A stretch of DNA of 64,000 nt from Methanoculleus horonobensis (GCF_001602375.1 NZ_BCNY01000013.1:186001-250000); one strand, 5' to 3'. Counted from the stretch's first letter, positions 44,813-52,790 are shown. Notes: generated from the sequence alone by a model not told the origin. Program-made: numbers and translations.

Positions 44813-45868
44813 ATGCCCACCAGGGTGATTTCAAAGATCCTCTCCTTCCGGCACCACGACCGCATGGTTACCTTTGCGGAGCAGGCGCTCGACCAGAACA
44901 AGCGCCCCGCGGCGGTGAAGACCGCGCACGAGCGCGGGGTGCTCGCCGGGATGAACGATGCGGCCGACCGGCAGAACGATAGGCAGGCCTGCGAGTTCAA
45001 CGGGCTCGCGGAGGGCGGGGGTGACGGGATGAAGGACCTGGAAGGGATCGGGCGAACGATAAACGAACTCGAGACCACTGCAATCGAGATCGAAAAGGTT
45101 GTAATCGGACTGCTCCGAACCACAAACCTGATTCAACGGCCGGATCCCATGGGAGTGATATTCTTCGCTCCAAATAACCAGTGGGACGAATTGTCCGACC
45201 AGGAACAGCAAAAACAGCGGGACGCGCTACGGAAGTATCAACGGTGGTACACGGTCGCCCACAGGTATGTCAGGGAGTATGTCCCCGAGAGGGTCGATGA
45301 GTTCAACCTGTGCTATTCCGGCGGTACGCAGGGGAGGTACGGCGTTATCGATTATATTCAGCTGGAACGGCTGCAATGGTCCCGCAATAAGTCTAGGATC
45401 ATCGATGATTTCTGGCGTATCTTCGAGATTCAGAGGAGTATCCTCCTCTCTATAACGGATTTGACCGAAATAGAGCGAATAAACGTCCGGGAACTCATAT
45501 CTTCGGATTTCATCGACCGCGAGATCGACGAAGCCGAGAATCTCTACAGGCTGGGCCACCATCGTGCCGCGGGGGTTCTTGCAGGGGTTGCACTTGAACG
45601 ACACCTGAAAATGCTCTGCGACAGGTACGGCCTTGAGTACCTGAAGGAGGATATCGTCGAACTTCTGGTCCAGCGGTTGTATGAGACCGATTGTATCGAT
45701 CGCGGGCAACTTGTGACCATTCGGCACCTTGCCGATATAGGGGAGAGATGCAGTCATCCAGGCGATATCACCGGCGAAGAGGTCAAAGAATCGATTGATC
45801 GGTTCAAAGAATTAATACGACAGAGTTCTCCGGCCGAACCCGTGCGGCCGCAGGATCAGATAGCGTAG
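44813..45868 (+). CDS. HEPN-like (DUF4145-type) protein with unusual N-terminus
   Basis: 351 residues from the ATG at 44813. The C-terminal third (about 255-340) has AENLYRLGHHRAAGVLAGVALERHL as two helices and IRHLADIGERCSHPGD as the fourth, which is the HEPN/DUF4145 arrangement; the Rx2H in ERCSH is shorter than the RNase-active Rx4-6H motif. Such domains occur in antiviral and toxin-antitoxin proteins and in nucleotide-binding partners. The first 72 residues are GC-rich and different in character. An ATG at 45029 (MKDLEGIG) with GGGGTGA five bases upstream may be the true start of a 279-residue protein. GC content drops after that point. Confidence 0.65.
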   Translation: MPTRVISKILSFRHHDRMVTFAEQALDQNKRPAAVKTAHERGVLAGMNDAADRQNDRQACEFNGLAEGGGDGMKDLEGIGRTINELETTAIEIEKVVIGLLRTTNLIQRPDPMGVIFFAPNNQWDELSDQEQQKQRDALRKYQRWYTVAHRYVREYVPERVDEFNLCYSGGTQGRYGVIDYIQLERLQWSRNKSRIIDDFWRIFEIQRSILLSITDLTEIERINVRELISSDFIDREIDEAENLYRLGHHRAAGVLAGVALERHLKMLCDRYGLEYLKEDIVELLVQRLYETDCIDRGQLVTIRHLADIGERCSHPGDITGEEVKESIDRFKELIRQSSPAEPVRPQDQIA

Positions 45869-45963
45869 TGGTGACAGGCCTTCGTGGAGTTGAAAAGAGC
45901 CCGCCAAAAAACGACAGAAAGAAATGCGCCCCAAAGGGGCATCAGAACAGTAACGTTGCCGAA

Positions 45964-46275
45964 TCAATCGTACTCGCGCCAGGTCTTGCCGCAGGCGGTG
46001 CACCGGAAGAACCGAACTTCGCTCTCATCCGCCGCACGCAGCTGCCGCAGCCACCAGAATGCCGTCGTGCAGTCGCACTCCGGGCACTTGATGCTCGCGG
46101 TCGGGAGGGTCGCTATCTTGTCCTCTTCGTCGACGATGGTGATCTCTTTCTCCACGCGTTTGTCTGTCTTCTTTAACCGGTCGGAATCGTCGATCTCACG
46201 GATATAGCCGCATTTTTTACATTTCAGCTGACCACCGGACGATATCATCAGACCTTTGCACTGCGGACAGAACAT
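45964..46275 (-). CDS. tfs: Transcription factor S (TFS/RpoM)
   Basis: 103 residues from the Met at 46275, the normal length for TFS. The N-terminal ribbon is CPQCKGLM...CKKCGY (Cys3, Cys6, Cys19, Cys22) and the C-terminal ribbon CPECDCTTAFWWLRQLRA...CTACGKTW, with the catalytic Asp-Glu pair in ADESEVRFFRC. TFS rescues arrested RNA polymerase by stimulating RNA cleavage, like eukaryotic TFIIS. A TATA-like AATTAATT (46303-46310) lies about 30 bases before the ATG. Divergent from artA. Confidence 0.95.
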   Translation of the reverse strand: MFCPQCKGLMISSGGQLKCKKCGYIREIDDSDRLKKTDKRVEKEITIVDEEDKIATLPTASIKCPECDCTTAFWWLRQLRAADESEVRFFRCTACGKTWREYD

Positions 46276-46302
46276 CATTGTAATGAATGGGGTGGCAATC
46301 GC

Positions 46303-46310
46303 AATTAATT
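46303..46310 (-). promoter_or_regulatory. TATA box of the TFS gene
   Basis: AATTAATT about 30 bases before the ATG, which predicts a leaderless message. Confidence 0.45.
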
Positions 46311-46370
46311 CTTGGTCATGCCGCATGATCGTTCCACACGAGAGGCGACCCGGACAGAACGGGTGCACAA

Positions 46371-46379
46371 ATAATTATA
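46371..46379 (+). promoter_or_regulatory. TATA box of artA
   Basis: ATAATTATA about 29 bases before the artA ATG at 46404. The promoters of TFS and artA face apart with about 60 bases between their TATA boxes. Confidence 0.5.
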
Positions 46380-46403
46380 GCCGGATACGCCGAAGGGTAA
46401 AGG

Positions 46404-47228
46404 ATGAAGGACTACCTGGTGCTGATCTCCTGCATCTGTTTTCTCGCCTTTCTCATCCCGGGCAGGTACCGGAAGTACTTCGCACTCGGCGGGTGGATAA
46501 GCATCGTCGGATACCTCTTCCTCGAGCTCCCCCACTACTTCTCACTCAATAACTTCATGTACCCGGCGATAGCCGTCCTTTCGGTACCCTTCCTCTATAT
46601 CACCGCAAAATACCTGCTCCGCGACGACCCCCGGGTGATGCAGGTCTCGATGATTGCCGCCGTGGCATTCCTGATCTACGCTCCCTTCGGTTACATGCCC
46701 GCACTCGGGAACTGGCTGATTGCAGCCGTCGCCGACCAGACCGCGGCGGCGCTCGCGGCGGTCGGCTACCCCGTAACCTTCCAGGCCTGGAACCTGATGG
46801 AGCGCAACGGGTTCCAGACCGAGATCATCCTCGCCTGCACCGGCATTCAGAGCATCGCGATCATGCTCGGGGTCGCCTGGGGCGTGCAGTCGACGCTGAA
46901 GCAGAAGATCGTCGGCTTCTTCATCGTATTCCCGACGATCTACATCCTCAATATCGTGCGGAACGTCTTCGTGATCGCGGCCTATACCGAACAGTGGTTC
47001 CCCTACCTGCCCGAGATCGCCGGCAACGGCGAACTCGGGTACGAGAGTTTCTTCTGGGCGCACAACGTCATGGCAGAACTCGGGGCTCTTGTCTTTCTCG
47101 TGGTCCTCGCCTACGCCCTCTTCATGATCGTGCCCCAGCTCGGCACCCTCGCGGAAAACCTCTACCGCCTCTACCGCGGCGAAGTGGAGCGGGTTGTCCG
47201 ACCGAACGCGGGAAAGACCGAACGCTGA
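46404..47228 (+). CDS. artA: Archaeosortase A
   Basis: 274 residues with about seven or eight membrane helices. The exosortase/archaeosortase active-site residues are Cys145 in ACTGIQS, Arg186 in NIVRNVFV and a third conserved site at His220 in FFWAHNVMAE. ArtA cuts the C-terminal PGF-CTERM signal of surface proteins and joins them to a membrane lipid. No PGF-CTERM substrate is encoded in this window. A CDP-alcohol phosphotransferase gene, of the type needed to make archaeal phospholipids, lies just across a repeat region on the opposite strand. Length normal. Confidence 0.9.
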   Translation: MKDYLVLISCICFLAFLIPGRYRKYFALGGWISIVGYLFLELPHYFSLNNFMYPAIAVLSVPFLYITAKYLLRDDPRVMQVSMIAAVAFLIYAPFGYMPALGNWLIAAVADQTAAALAAVGYPVTFQAWNLMERNGFQTEIILACTGIQSIAIMLGVAWGVQSTLKQKIVGFFIVFPTIYILNIVRNVFVIAAYTEQWFPYLPEIAGNGELGYESFFWAHNVMAELGALVFLVVLAYALFMIVPQLGTLAENLYRLYRGEVERVVRPNAGKTER

Positions 47229-47267
47229 CGCCGGGCGGGGAGTGCCCGGCAGCCGCATCCTGAGTGT

Positions 47268-47760
47268 CGTTCTTCGAAGACCTTCGGTCTTCTCATGCTC
47301 CTGCCCCGAAAACGCTTCGCGTTTTCTCATGCTCCTGCCGTTCCGGCAGTCGCACCCTTCGGCCAGTCGCACTTCGCGTGAGACTTCAGCTCAGGGAGAA
47401 CTGAGGATCTCACGCGAAGCCGAGAAGAACGGTAGGAGGTTTACCTGGAACACCCTTCGCGGCTTCGCGCCCTTCGCGTGAGACTGTATTGTTATCCTTC
47501 GCAAGCAACTCACGCGAAGAACGGCACGAAGTCCGGTTGACAGGTAGAGTAACTTCCCTTCTCGGCTTCGCGTGAGTCGGCAGTAGAGGGTAATGACCGA
47601 GCCTTACGCGAAATGCAACTGCCCTACGGGCAGGAACTTGAGCACCACAAGGTGTGAAAGATGCGAAGCCGGGAAGGCCGAAGGGCCGGAGTTTGAGAAG
47701 CCATCAGGCTTTGAGGGACGACGCCCCGAAGGAGCACAGTTTGAGGCACCGTCAGGACGC
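47268..47760. repeat. Hairpin-rich intergenic region with alternating decamer array
   Basis: About 590 bases lie between convergent artA and the phosphotransferase gene. The left part has GAAGACC-TTC-GGTCTTC and CGAAAACGC-TTC-GCGTTTTC, each followed by TCATGCTCCTGCC. The middle has five copies of TTCGCGTGAG in alternating orientation (47373+, 47409-, 47473+, 47509-, 47567+); the two inverted pairs have the same 36-base spacing, and the first pair extends to an 11-bp stem. The right part has CACC-ACAA-GGTG (47643-47654) within a TTGAGCACC context shared with other copies. It lacks the arms and G-tract core of copies 1, 2, 4 and 5. No gene. Confidence 0.75.
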
Positions 47761-47820
47761 GGACCGTGACGCCCACTCGCCACGCTTCACCTCAAGACCC
47801 GAAAAAGAGATACGAACCGG

Positions 47821-48453
47821 TCAGGAGTACCGGCGGTAGAGGTAGAAGACCCGCTGGGCCGCGGAGAGGTTCGTGCAGATCGCGATGAGGAGCACCGCAA
47901 CCCAGAGGAGCCCGGTCACACCGCCGAGCACCAGCACGAGGATCGTCTCGGGCCTGCCGAAGAAGCCTACCCCCTCGAGGGGATCCTCGATCTTCCCGGC
48001 GACCCTCTCGGAATACCCGATCTCAGCATACGTGACCGGCTTGATGAAGGTGTTCATCAGCGACCCCGCGAGCGCCAGCCCCACGACACCGAAGTCGGCG
48101 ACCGGCGGGACGTTCACCAGGTGGCTGATGATGGGGATGCCGGAGAACCCCACGCCGAGGATGACCGCCGCGTCGACGTATTTGTCGGCGATCCAGTCGA
48201 AGACCGCCCCGAACCGGCTCTCCGCATGATTCTTCCGGGCGACGTTGCCGTCCACCAGATCGAGGATCGCCGAGACGAACAGGAGCAGGCTGCCCGCAAT
48301 GAAGTGGCGCCCGGCGAAGGCAAGTGCGCACGAAAAGCCGAAGAGCACGGAGAGCACCGAGACCTGGTTCGGCGTAACGCCCAGGCGTATAAAAAACGAC
48401 GCGATTGGCTCCGTATATTTGATGAATTTCGGCCGCAGGGAGGTTATATTCAT
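47821..48453 (-). CDS. CDP-alcohol phosphatidyltransferase family protein
   Basis: 210 residues, about six helices. The catalytic motif is Asp65-x2-Asp68-Gly69-x2-Ala72-Arg73 ... Gly82-x3-Asp86-x3-Asp90 (DLVDGNVARKN, GAVFDWIAD), complete. The N-terminal FIRLGVTPNQVSVLS is typical of archaetidylinositol phosphate or archaetidylserine synthases, which transfer an alcohol onto CDP-archaeol. The exact head group cannot be told. The gene is convergent with artA across the repeat region; a TATA-like GGTTAAAC on the minus strand (about 48480-48487) is about 30 bases before the ATG. Confidence 0.85.
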   Translation of the reverse strand: MNITSLRPKFIKYTEPIASFFIRLGVTPNQVSVLSVLFGFSCALAFAGRHFIAGSLLLFVSAILDLVDGNVARKNHAESRFGAVFDWIADKYVDAAVILGVGFSGIPIISHLVNVPPVADFGVVGLALAGSLMNTFIKPVTYAEIGYSERVAGKIEDPLEGVGFFGRPETILVLVLGGVTGLLWVAVLLIAICTNLSAAQRVFYLYRRYS

Positions 48454-48595
48454 CGCATATTTTATCAGCCTGTATGGAGTTTAACCTTTGCTCTGCAGAG
48501 TGAAGCCGCAACACTTCACCCGAATACCGTTTACCGGCTAAAATCACCAGATTCATAAACGCTCCCGCCAGATAGATCACCGGGAACGAATTTCA

Positions 48596-49282
48596 ATGCC
48601 AGAATACGACAGGCCGCACGTCCTCATGATGTCGGAGATCACCGTCGACGGGAAACTTACCCTGAAGCGCGGGGCTTCGAGCAAGATCCTCATGAAGTAC
48701 ATGGCCCCCGAAACCGAACTCCTCCTCCACAAAACCCGGGCGGAATACGACGCCATCATGGTCGGGGCGAACACCATCAGGATCGACAACTCATTCCTGA
48801 CGGTCAGGCTGGTCGAGGGAAAGAGCCCGCTCCGCGTCATTCCAAGCAGCCGGGCGGATATCCCGCCGGACGCAAACGTCCTCGGACCTGACGCGAGAAC
48901 CGTCATCGCCGTCAGCGAGGCCGCGCCGGCGGAGAATGTCGCCCGGCTCCGGGACTGCGGCGTCGACGTCGTCGTCGTGGGCGAGAAAGACATAGACCTG
49001 CCGGGACTGATGCGGGTCCTGAAGAGAGACTACGGCGTCGAGCGGATGATGATCGAGGGGGGGCCGACGCTGAACTGGTCGATGCTGAACCACCGCCTCG
49101 TTGACGAGATACGCCTTATTCACCTGCCGTTCATCGTCGGTGGCGCCGACACCCCGTCGCTCGTCGGCGGCATGCACATCGAGACCGAGGAGGAGATGTT
49201 CCGGCTCTCCTTGAAGCGCCACTACATGTGTGGGAGCAACCTGGTCACCGAGTGGGATGTTCTCTACCATCCCCGCGAATAA
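48596..49282 (+). CDS. Archaeal diaminohydroxyphosphoribosylaminopyrimidine-type reductase (RibD C-terminal family)
   Basis: 228 residues. The dihydrofolate-reductase-like fold is visible in HVLMMSEITVDGKLTL, AIMVGANTIRIDNSFLTVR and MMIEGGPTLNWSMLN, the signature of archaeal 2,5-diamino-6-ribosylamino-pyrimidinone 5'-phosphate reductase. It reduces the ribosyl group with NADPH in riboflavin and F420 precursor synthesis. No deaminase domain is fused, as is usual in archaea. A TATA-like TTCATAAAC (48552-48560) lies about 38 bases before the ATG. The gene is convergent with truD. Confidence 0.9.
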   Translation: MPEYDRPHVLMMSEITVDGKLTLKRGASSKILMKYMAPETELLLHKTRAEYDAIMVGANTIRIDNSFLTVRLVEGKSPLRVIPSSRADIPPDANVLGPDARTVIAVSEAAPAENVARLRDCGVDVVVVGEKDIDLPGLMRVLKRDYGVERMMIEGGPTLNWSMLNHRLVDEIRLIHLPFIVGGADTPSLVGGMHIETEEEMFRLSLKRHYMCGSNLVTEWDVLYHPRE

Positions 49283-49300
49283 TCCTTTTTCACCGAACGT

Positions 49301-50572
49301 CTAGATCATCACGTACGGGTCGGCCTTCATATACTCCCGGCAGACCGTCGTCGCGTAGTGGCCGGGAGGGAGCGTGAATCTGAGCCGGACGTCCGCACCG
49401 GATACGTCCGCCTCCACGTCGGCGGAGAGGCTGATCGGTCTCAGAACGCCGGCAAACGCCGTCTTCACGAACCGGGAGGCGCGCTTGAAGTCTCCGGCGT
49501 CGATGCCCGACTCGGCCATCAGTTCCTGCATCATCTCGTCCATCGGCCCGTGCGACACTATCGGTTCCGAACCCGGGATGAAGAGGGCGATCCGGCACCG
49601 GCCGCGGCGGATCTGCATCAGGGCCGCCTGCCGGTTTCGCGCGGAGACGATATCCTCGCGACCATCCAGAAAGAGGAGCCGGTCGCCGACTTCGGGATCG
49701 GTGAGCGACATTCCTGCGTCGATCCGGGAGGAGAGCGCGCGGTTGAAGAGGTAGGACTGGTATGCGCTCACCAGGAGCGAGAGGAGCTTCGGGGGGAGCG
49801 CCCGGAGCGCGCCGGCATAGTCGCCGGGGTTCGCGACGAGGTGGTTCGCCATCGCCCGCTCGTAGGTCATCCGTATGGGTAGGTCGGCGAGCGCCGCCCG
49901 GGCATCGTGGGTCTCGGTGAAATGAGTCCGGGCGCGCTGTCCCTCCTCCGACTCCCGGGGGTAGGCCCGGCCGATGTATATGGTCACGGCGCCTTCGTAG
50001 TCGCCCTTGAGGATCTTCTCGCCGACGAGGTGCGTGACCGGCCGGACGACGCCGAACCGCTGCAGCCCGTAGTAGTTCGGTATCCCGGCGGACGCCACCT
50101 CCGTCGCCGCCTGCACCCGCGCCGCGAGGCCGTCTTCGATGCAGTCGCGGATGGCGATATCGAACCGGTTGCCCGCGAGGCTGCCGAGGGAAAGCGAGTG
50201 CTGCGACCGCCCGACGACCTCAAGCGTGATATCCGCGAGGTGCACCTGTTCGACCGCTTCGGGCGGGACATCGTAGATCGATATGAACTGGGTGGTCACC
50301 GCGTTCTTGTCCTTCGTCCCCGCCCAGGCGATCCTCCGGTGGCTGATGCCGAGCCGCTTTGCAATCTCCTTGACCGCCCGCTGGAGTTCCCAGTTCGTCT
50401 TGATGAGCCGGCAGATGAGGTAGGGGCCGTCCGGGTCGGCGATCGGAAGCGGGAGTTCTTCGACGGCGAAGTCGGCGGGGCTTGCGCGGAGCCGCCCGCC
50501 GATACCGGGATCATCGGATGCGTAGTAGCGCATCCCGAGATCCACCTCAAGGGGATGGGGCGAGGGCATCAT
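49301..50572 (-). CDS. truD: tRNA pseudouridine synthase D (TruD)
   Basis: 423 residues, the longer archaeal form. The catalytic Asp88 is in WAGTKDKNAVT, and GNRFDIAIRDC and GIPNYYGLQRFGVVRPVTH follow. The enzyme converts uridine to pseudouridine in tRNA (position 13 in characterised enzymes). Its ATG overlaps the stop of the upstream peptidyl-tRNA hydrolase gene by four bases (ATGA). A second Met follows directly and could be the true start. Confidence 0.93.
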   Translation of the reverse strand: MMPSPHPLEVDLGMRYYASDDPGIGGRLRASPADFAVEELPLPIADPDGPYLICRLIKTNWELQRAVKEIAKRLGISHRRIAWAGTKDKNAVTTQFISIYDVPPEAVEQVHLADITLEVVGRSQHSLSLGSLAGNRFDIAIRDCIEDGLAARVQAATEVASAGIPNYYGLQRFGVVRPVTHLVGEKILKGDYEGAVTIYIGRAYPRESEEGQRARTHFTETHDARAALADLPIRMTYERAMANHLVANPGDYAGALRALPPKLLSLLVSAYQSYLFNRALSSRIDAGMSLTDPEVGDRLLFLDGREDIVSARNRQAALMQIRRGRCRIALFIPGSEPIVSHGPMDEMMQELMAESGIDAGDFKRASRFVKTAFAGVLRPISLSADVEADVSGADVRLRFTLPPGHYATTVCREYMKADPYVMI

Positions 50573-50931
50573 AGCAACGAGAGGTCTCCGGTGATACGGT
50601 CGAGGTCTTCGGAGCGAGCGGGGCCGAGGCCGAGCGCCGTCACGGTTCCCGGCGGAATCTCGGTCATCCCGGCGTCCTGGATGATCGACGCGGGGATGCC
50701 CGCCCGCTCCGCGATCGTCTTGAGTTCAAAGAGCTGCCGCTCGGACGAAGCCTTCAGCACCACTTTCTTCTGCCCTTCGTCGAACCAGGCCTTCTTTGCA
50801 ATCTTGTCGGCCTTCTCGTACGCCCCGATGGCGGCGTGGGCGATCTGCGCACACTTCTTGCCGCAACTCATCTTGATGTCGGCGCGCACGACCAGGCACT
50901 GCTTCCACTTGAACTCCCGCATATCCGGCAT
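50569..50931 (-). CDS. pth2: Peptidyl-tRNA hydrolase, class II
   Basis: 120 residues. KQCLVVRADIKMSCGKKCAQ, IAHAAIGAYEKA, and TEIPPGTVTALGLGP near the C-terminus are typical of Pth2. The enzyme frees tRNA from peptidyl-tRNA that drops off the ribosome. It lies upstream of truD with a four-base overlap, so both tRNA-related genes are on one transcript. Copy 4 of the dispersed repeat begins just upstream of its start, so its promoter must lie within or next to the repeat. Confidence 0.95.
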   Translation of the reverse strand: MPDMREFKWKQCLVVRADIKMSCGKKCAQIAHAAIGAYEKADKIAKKAWFDEGQKKVVLKASSERQLFELKTIAERAGIPASIIQDAGMTEIPPGTVTALGLGPARSEDLDRITGDLSLL

Positions 50932-50984
50932 TTCGTACTACCTGGGGCATGATCCGTCAAATACGCAGCTGTGGGAGCGAGGTT

Positions 50985-51329
50985 GGCAGGCCATGGGGTG
51001 CGATGGGCCGAAGGGTGCGACGTTCCGACGGAACGGAGCAGGAGCACCGAAGGGTGGGAGCAGGAGTTCGAGCACCGAAGGTGCGGGGGCGGGGGGCACA
51101 CGATCGCACCTCTCTAGGCCATGTGGAGAGCCGTGCAGCGAGGAACCAGAGGGGGTTGTGTCTATTTACTCCAGCCGTTCGTTGGAACATTGCAAACCCC
51201 AGTACACGGATTTCCATTGGATATCGCCATAGGGGAGGGGCTGACGGGGAGGGGGGGCATGCTCCCCTCCCCTGTCCCCACCCCCCAACTGCGATATTCC
51301 CACGGTCCACTCTACGGGATTTCTCACGG
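50985..51329. repeat. Dispersed intergenic repeat, copy 4 (compact form)
   Basis: This lies between divergent pth2 and the flavoprotein gene. The left part has small hairpins including GTTCC-GAC-GGAAC (about 51023-51035) and GCACC-GAA-GGTGC (51072-51084). Arm B is at 51201-51235 (CACGGATTTCCATTGGATAT). Four G-tracts (G4-A-G4-CTGAC-G4-A-G7) span 51232-51257, and GGGGAGGGG (51246-51254) pairs with CCCCTCCCC (51264-51272). Arm A on the complement strand is at 51281-51329 (GCGATATTCCCACGGTCCAC). From arm B to arm A this copy is only about 130 bases and may show the minimal element. Confidence 0.8.
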
Positions 51330-51575
51330 TTTATCCTCCCGCTAATACCCACAAAAAAACGAAGATCTCCTCCTATTTCGGGCGACCGGTCTATTGCGTT
51401 CCCAGGCGTCGCACTCCCTATGGATCGCATGCCTGGATGTGACATGTAACGTTCCCACCATCCGCTCCCTTTTAAGTCACCGAACGTCCACTCTACTCAG
51501 GAACCAGCCCCCCGGCCTGCACCACAGGGACAGGCAGCCGGCGGCCGGAAACCAACTCGTGCGGGGCATGATACT
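51330..51575. other. Gap between repeat copy 4 and the flavoprotein gene
   Basis: About 245 bases with no recognised gene. A TATA-like CTTTTAAGTC (about 51469-51478) could start the flavoprotein transcript with a long leader. Confidence 0.3.
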
Positions 51576-52727
51576 CTGGTCTGGGATGTAGTCGTTGTGG
51601 GCGCAGGGCCTGCCGGGAGCGCGGCGGCGCGGGCGTGCGCGGAGGAGGGGCTTTCAACGCTCTGTATCGAGGAGCACGGGACGATCGGCTACCCGGTGCA
51701 GTGCGCGGGACTGCTCTCGGTCTCCGCTCTTGCCGAGTGCGGCGTCTCGAACCGCTCGATCCTGAACGAGGTAAGCGGCGCACGGATGGTCTCGGGTCTC
51801 GGAGGGGAACTCCTCTTCGATGCGGGGGTCACGAAGGCTTACGTCGTCGACCGGGGCATCCTCGACCGGGAGATGGCAGAGAAGGCGGTGGACGCCGGTG
51901 CGGAGTTCCGCCCAAAGACCAGCGCGTCGGGGATCAGCGGCTCCTCACTCCTGACCCGGGGCGTCCGCGGGCGGGAGGAGATCCCGTTTCGCCTTCTCGT
52001 CGCCGCCGACGGGCCGCGGAGCTCCGTCGCCCGCATGCTCGGCCTGCAGCGGCCTGCGCTCTACCTCGCCGGGGTGCAGGCGGAGGTTCCCTATGAGATG
52101 GATCCGCGCTACGTGGAACTCCACCCCAATGCCGCTCCCGACTTCTTCGGGTGGGTGATCCCGATCTCGGCGACCCGCGCCCGTGTCGGCCTCTGCGCCC
52201 GGGAGCATGCAAAAGACCACTTCGACCGGTTCATCGCCCGCTACGGGGGTAACTCGCTCCACCTCGCGAGCGGGGTCATCCCGCTCGGGGTCATGCCCCG
52301 GACATACGGACGGAGGGCGCTCTTCGTCGGCGATGCGGCGGGGTTCGCAAAACCCACATCGGGCGGCGGGGTTTACACCGGCGTTCGGTCGGCAAAACAT
52401 GCGGCCGCCGTTGCCGCGGCCTGCTGTGCGCGCGGGGAGTTCGACGACGAGAGCCTCCGGGACTATGAGCGGCGCTGGAAGGAAGACTTCGGGAAAGAAC
52501 TCGATATCGGTATGAAGGCACTCCGGATGCGCCAGAAGATGACGGCGGAGGATATCGACCGCCTCTGCCGGGCTCTCGACGATCCGGATCTCATCAGGAC
52601 GATCGTGGAGCACGGCGATATGGATCGGCCGGGCACCCTGCTTCGCAAACTTGCCCTGAAACCCGCGCTGGCCAGGGCAATGGGCATACTTTTCGCATCG
52701 GGAGTACGCCGGATTCTTACCGGCTGA
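51576..52727 (+). CDS. Geranylgeranyl reductase-family flavoprotein
   Basis: About 383 residues. The dinucleotide-binding start WDVVVVGAGPAGSAAARACA is complete only if translation begins at CTG 51576; the first GTG in frame (51597) lies within that strand and would remove DVVVV. No ATG, GTG or TTG is in frame between the stop at 51447 and 51597. Later FAD motifs are VVDRGILDREMAEKA and RRALFVGDAAGFAKPTSGGG. The family includes digeranylgeranylglycerophospholipid reductases, which saturate archaeal lipid chains, and related enzymes; the shorter length fits a paralogue. The exact substrate is uncertain. Confidence 0.82.
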   Translation: MVWDVVVVGAGPAGSAAARACAEEGLSTLCIEEHGTIGYPVQCAGLLSVSALAECGVSNRSILNEVSGARMVSGLGGELLFDAGVTKAYVVDRGILDREMAEKAVDAGAEFRPKTSASGISGSSLLTRGVRGREEIPFRLLVAADGPRSSVARMLGLQRPALYLAGVQAEVPYEMDPRYVELHPNAAPDFFGWVIPISATRARVGLCAREHAKDHFDRFIARYGGNSLHLASGVIPLGVMPRTYGRRALFVGDAAGFAKPTSGGGVYTGVRSAKHAAAVAAACCARGEFDDESLRDYERRWKEDFGKELDIGMKALRMRQKMTAEDIDRLCRALDDPDLIRTIVEHGDMDRPGTLLRKLALKPALARAMGILFASGVRRILTG

Positions 52728-52744
52728 GATATGCGATGTGCTTA

Positions 52745-52773
52745 GTAATACATTTATACCAATACGTAATACA
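52745..52773 (+). promoter_or_regulatory. cbiMNOQ promoter with direct repeats
   Basis: A TATA box, ATTTATACC (52752-52760), lies between two copies of GTAATACA (52745-52752 and 52766-52773) spaced 21 bases apart, two helical turns. The cbiM ATG is at 52791. The repeats are placed where a metal- or cobamide-responsive repressor could bind, but the regulator is unknown. Confidence 0.5.
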
Positions 52774-52790
52774 ATCGCATCAGGTGTGTC

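Noticed and set aside
47268-47760. CRISPR array
   Set aside because: The repeated units are hairpins and alternating decamers of variable spacing, without constant-length repeats and spacers, and no cas gene is present.
52728-52790. Cobalamin riboswitch before cbiM
   Set aside because: The gap is only 63 bases with a TATA box close to the ATG, too short for a cobalamin riboswitch, and no B12-box-like string is seen.
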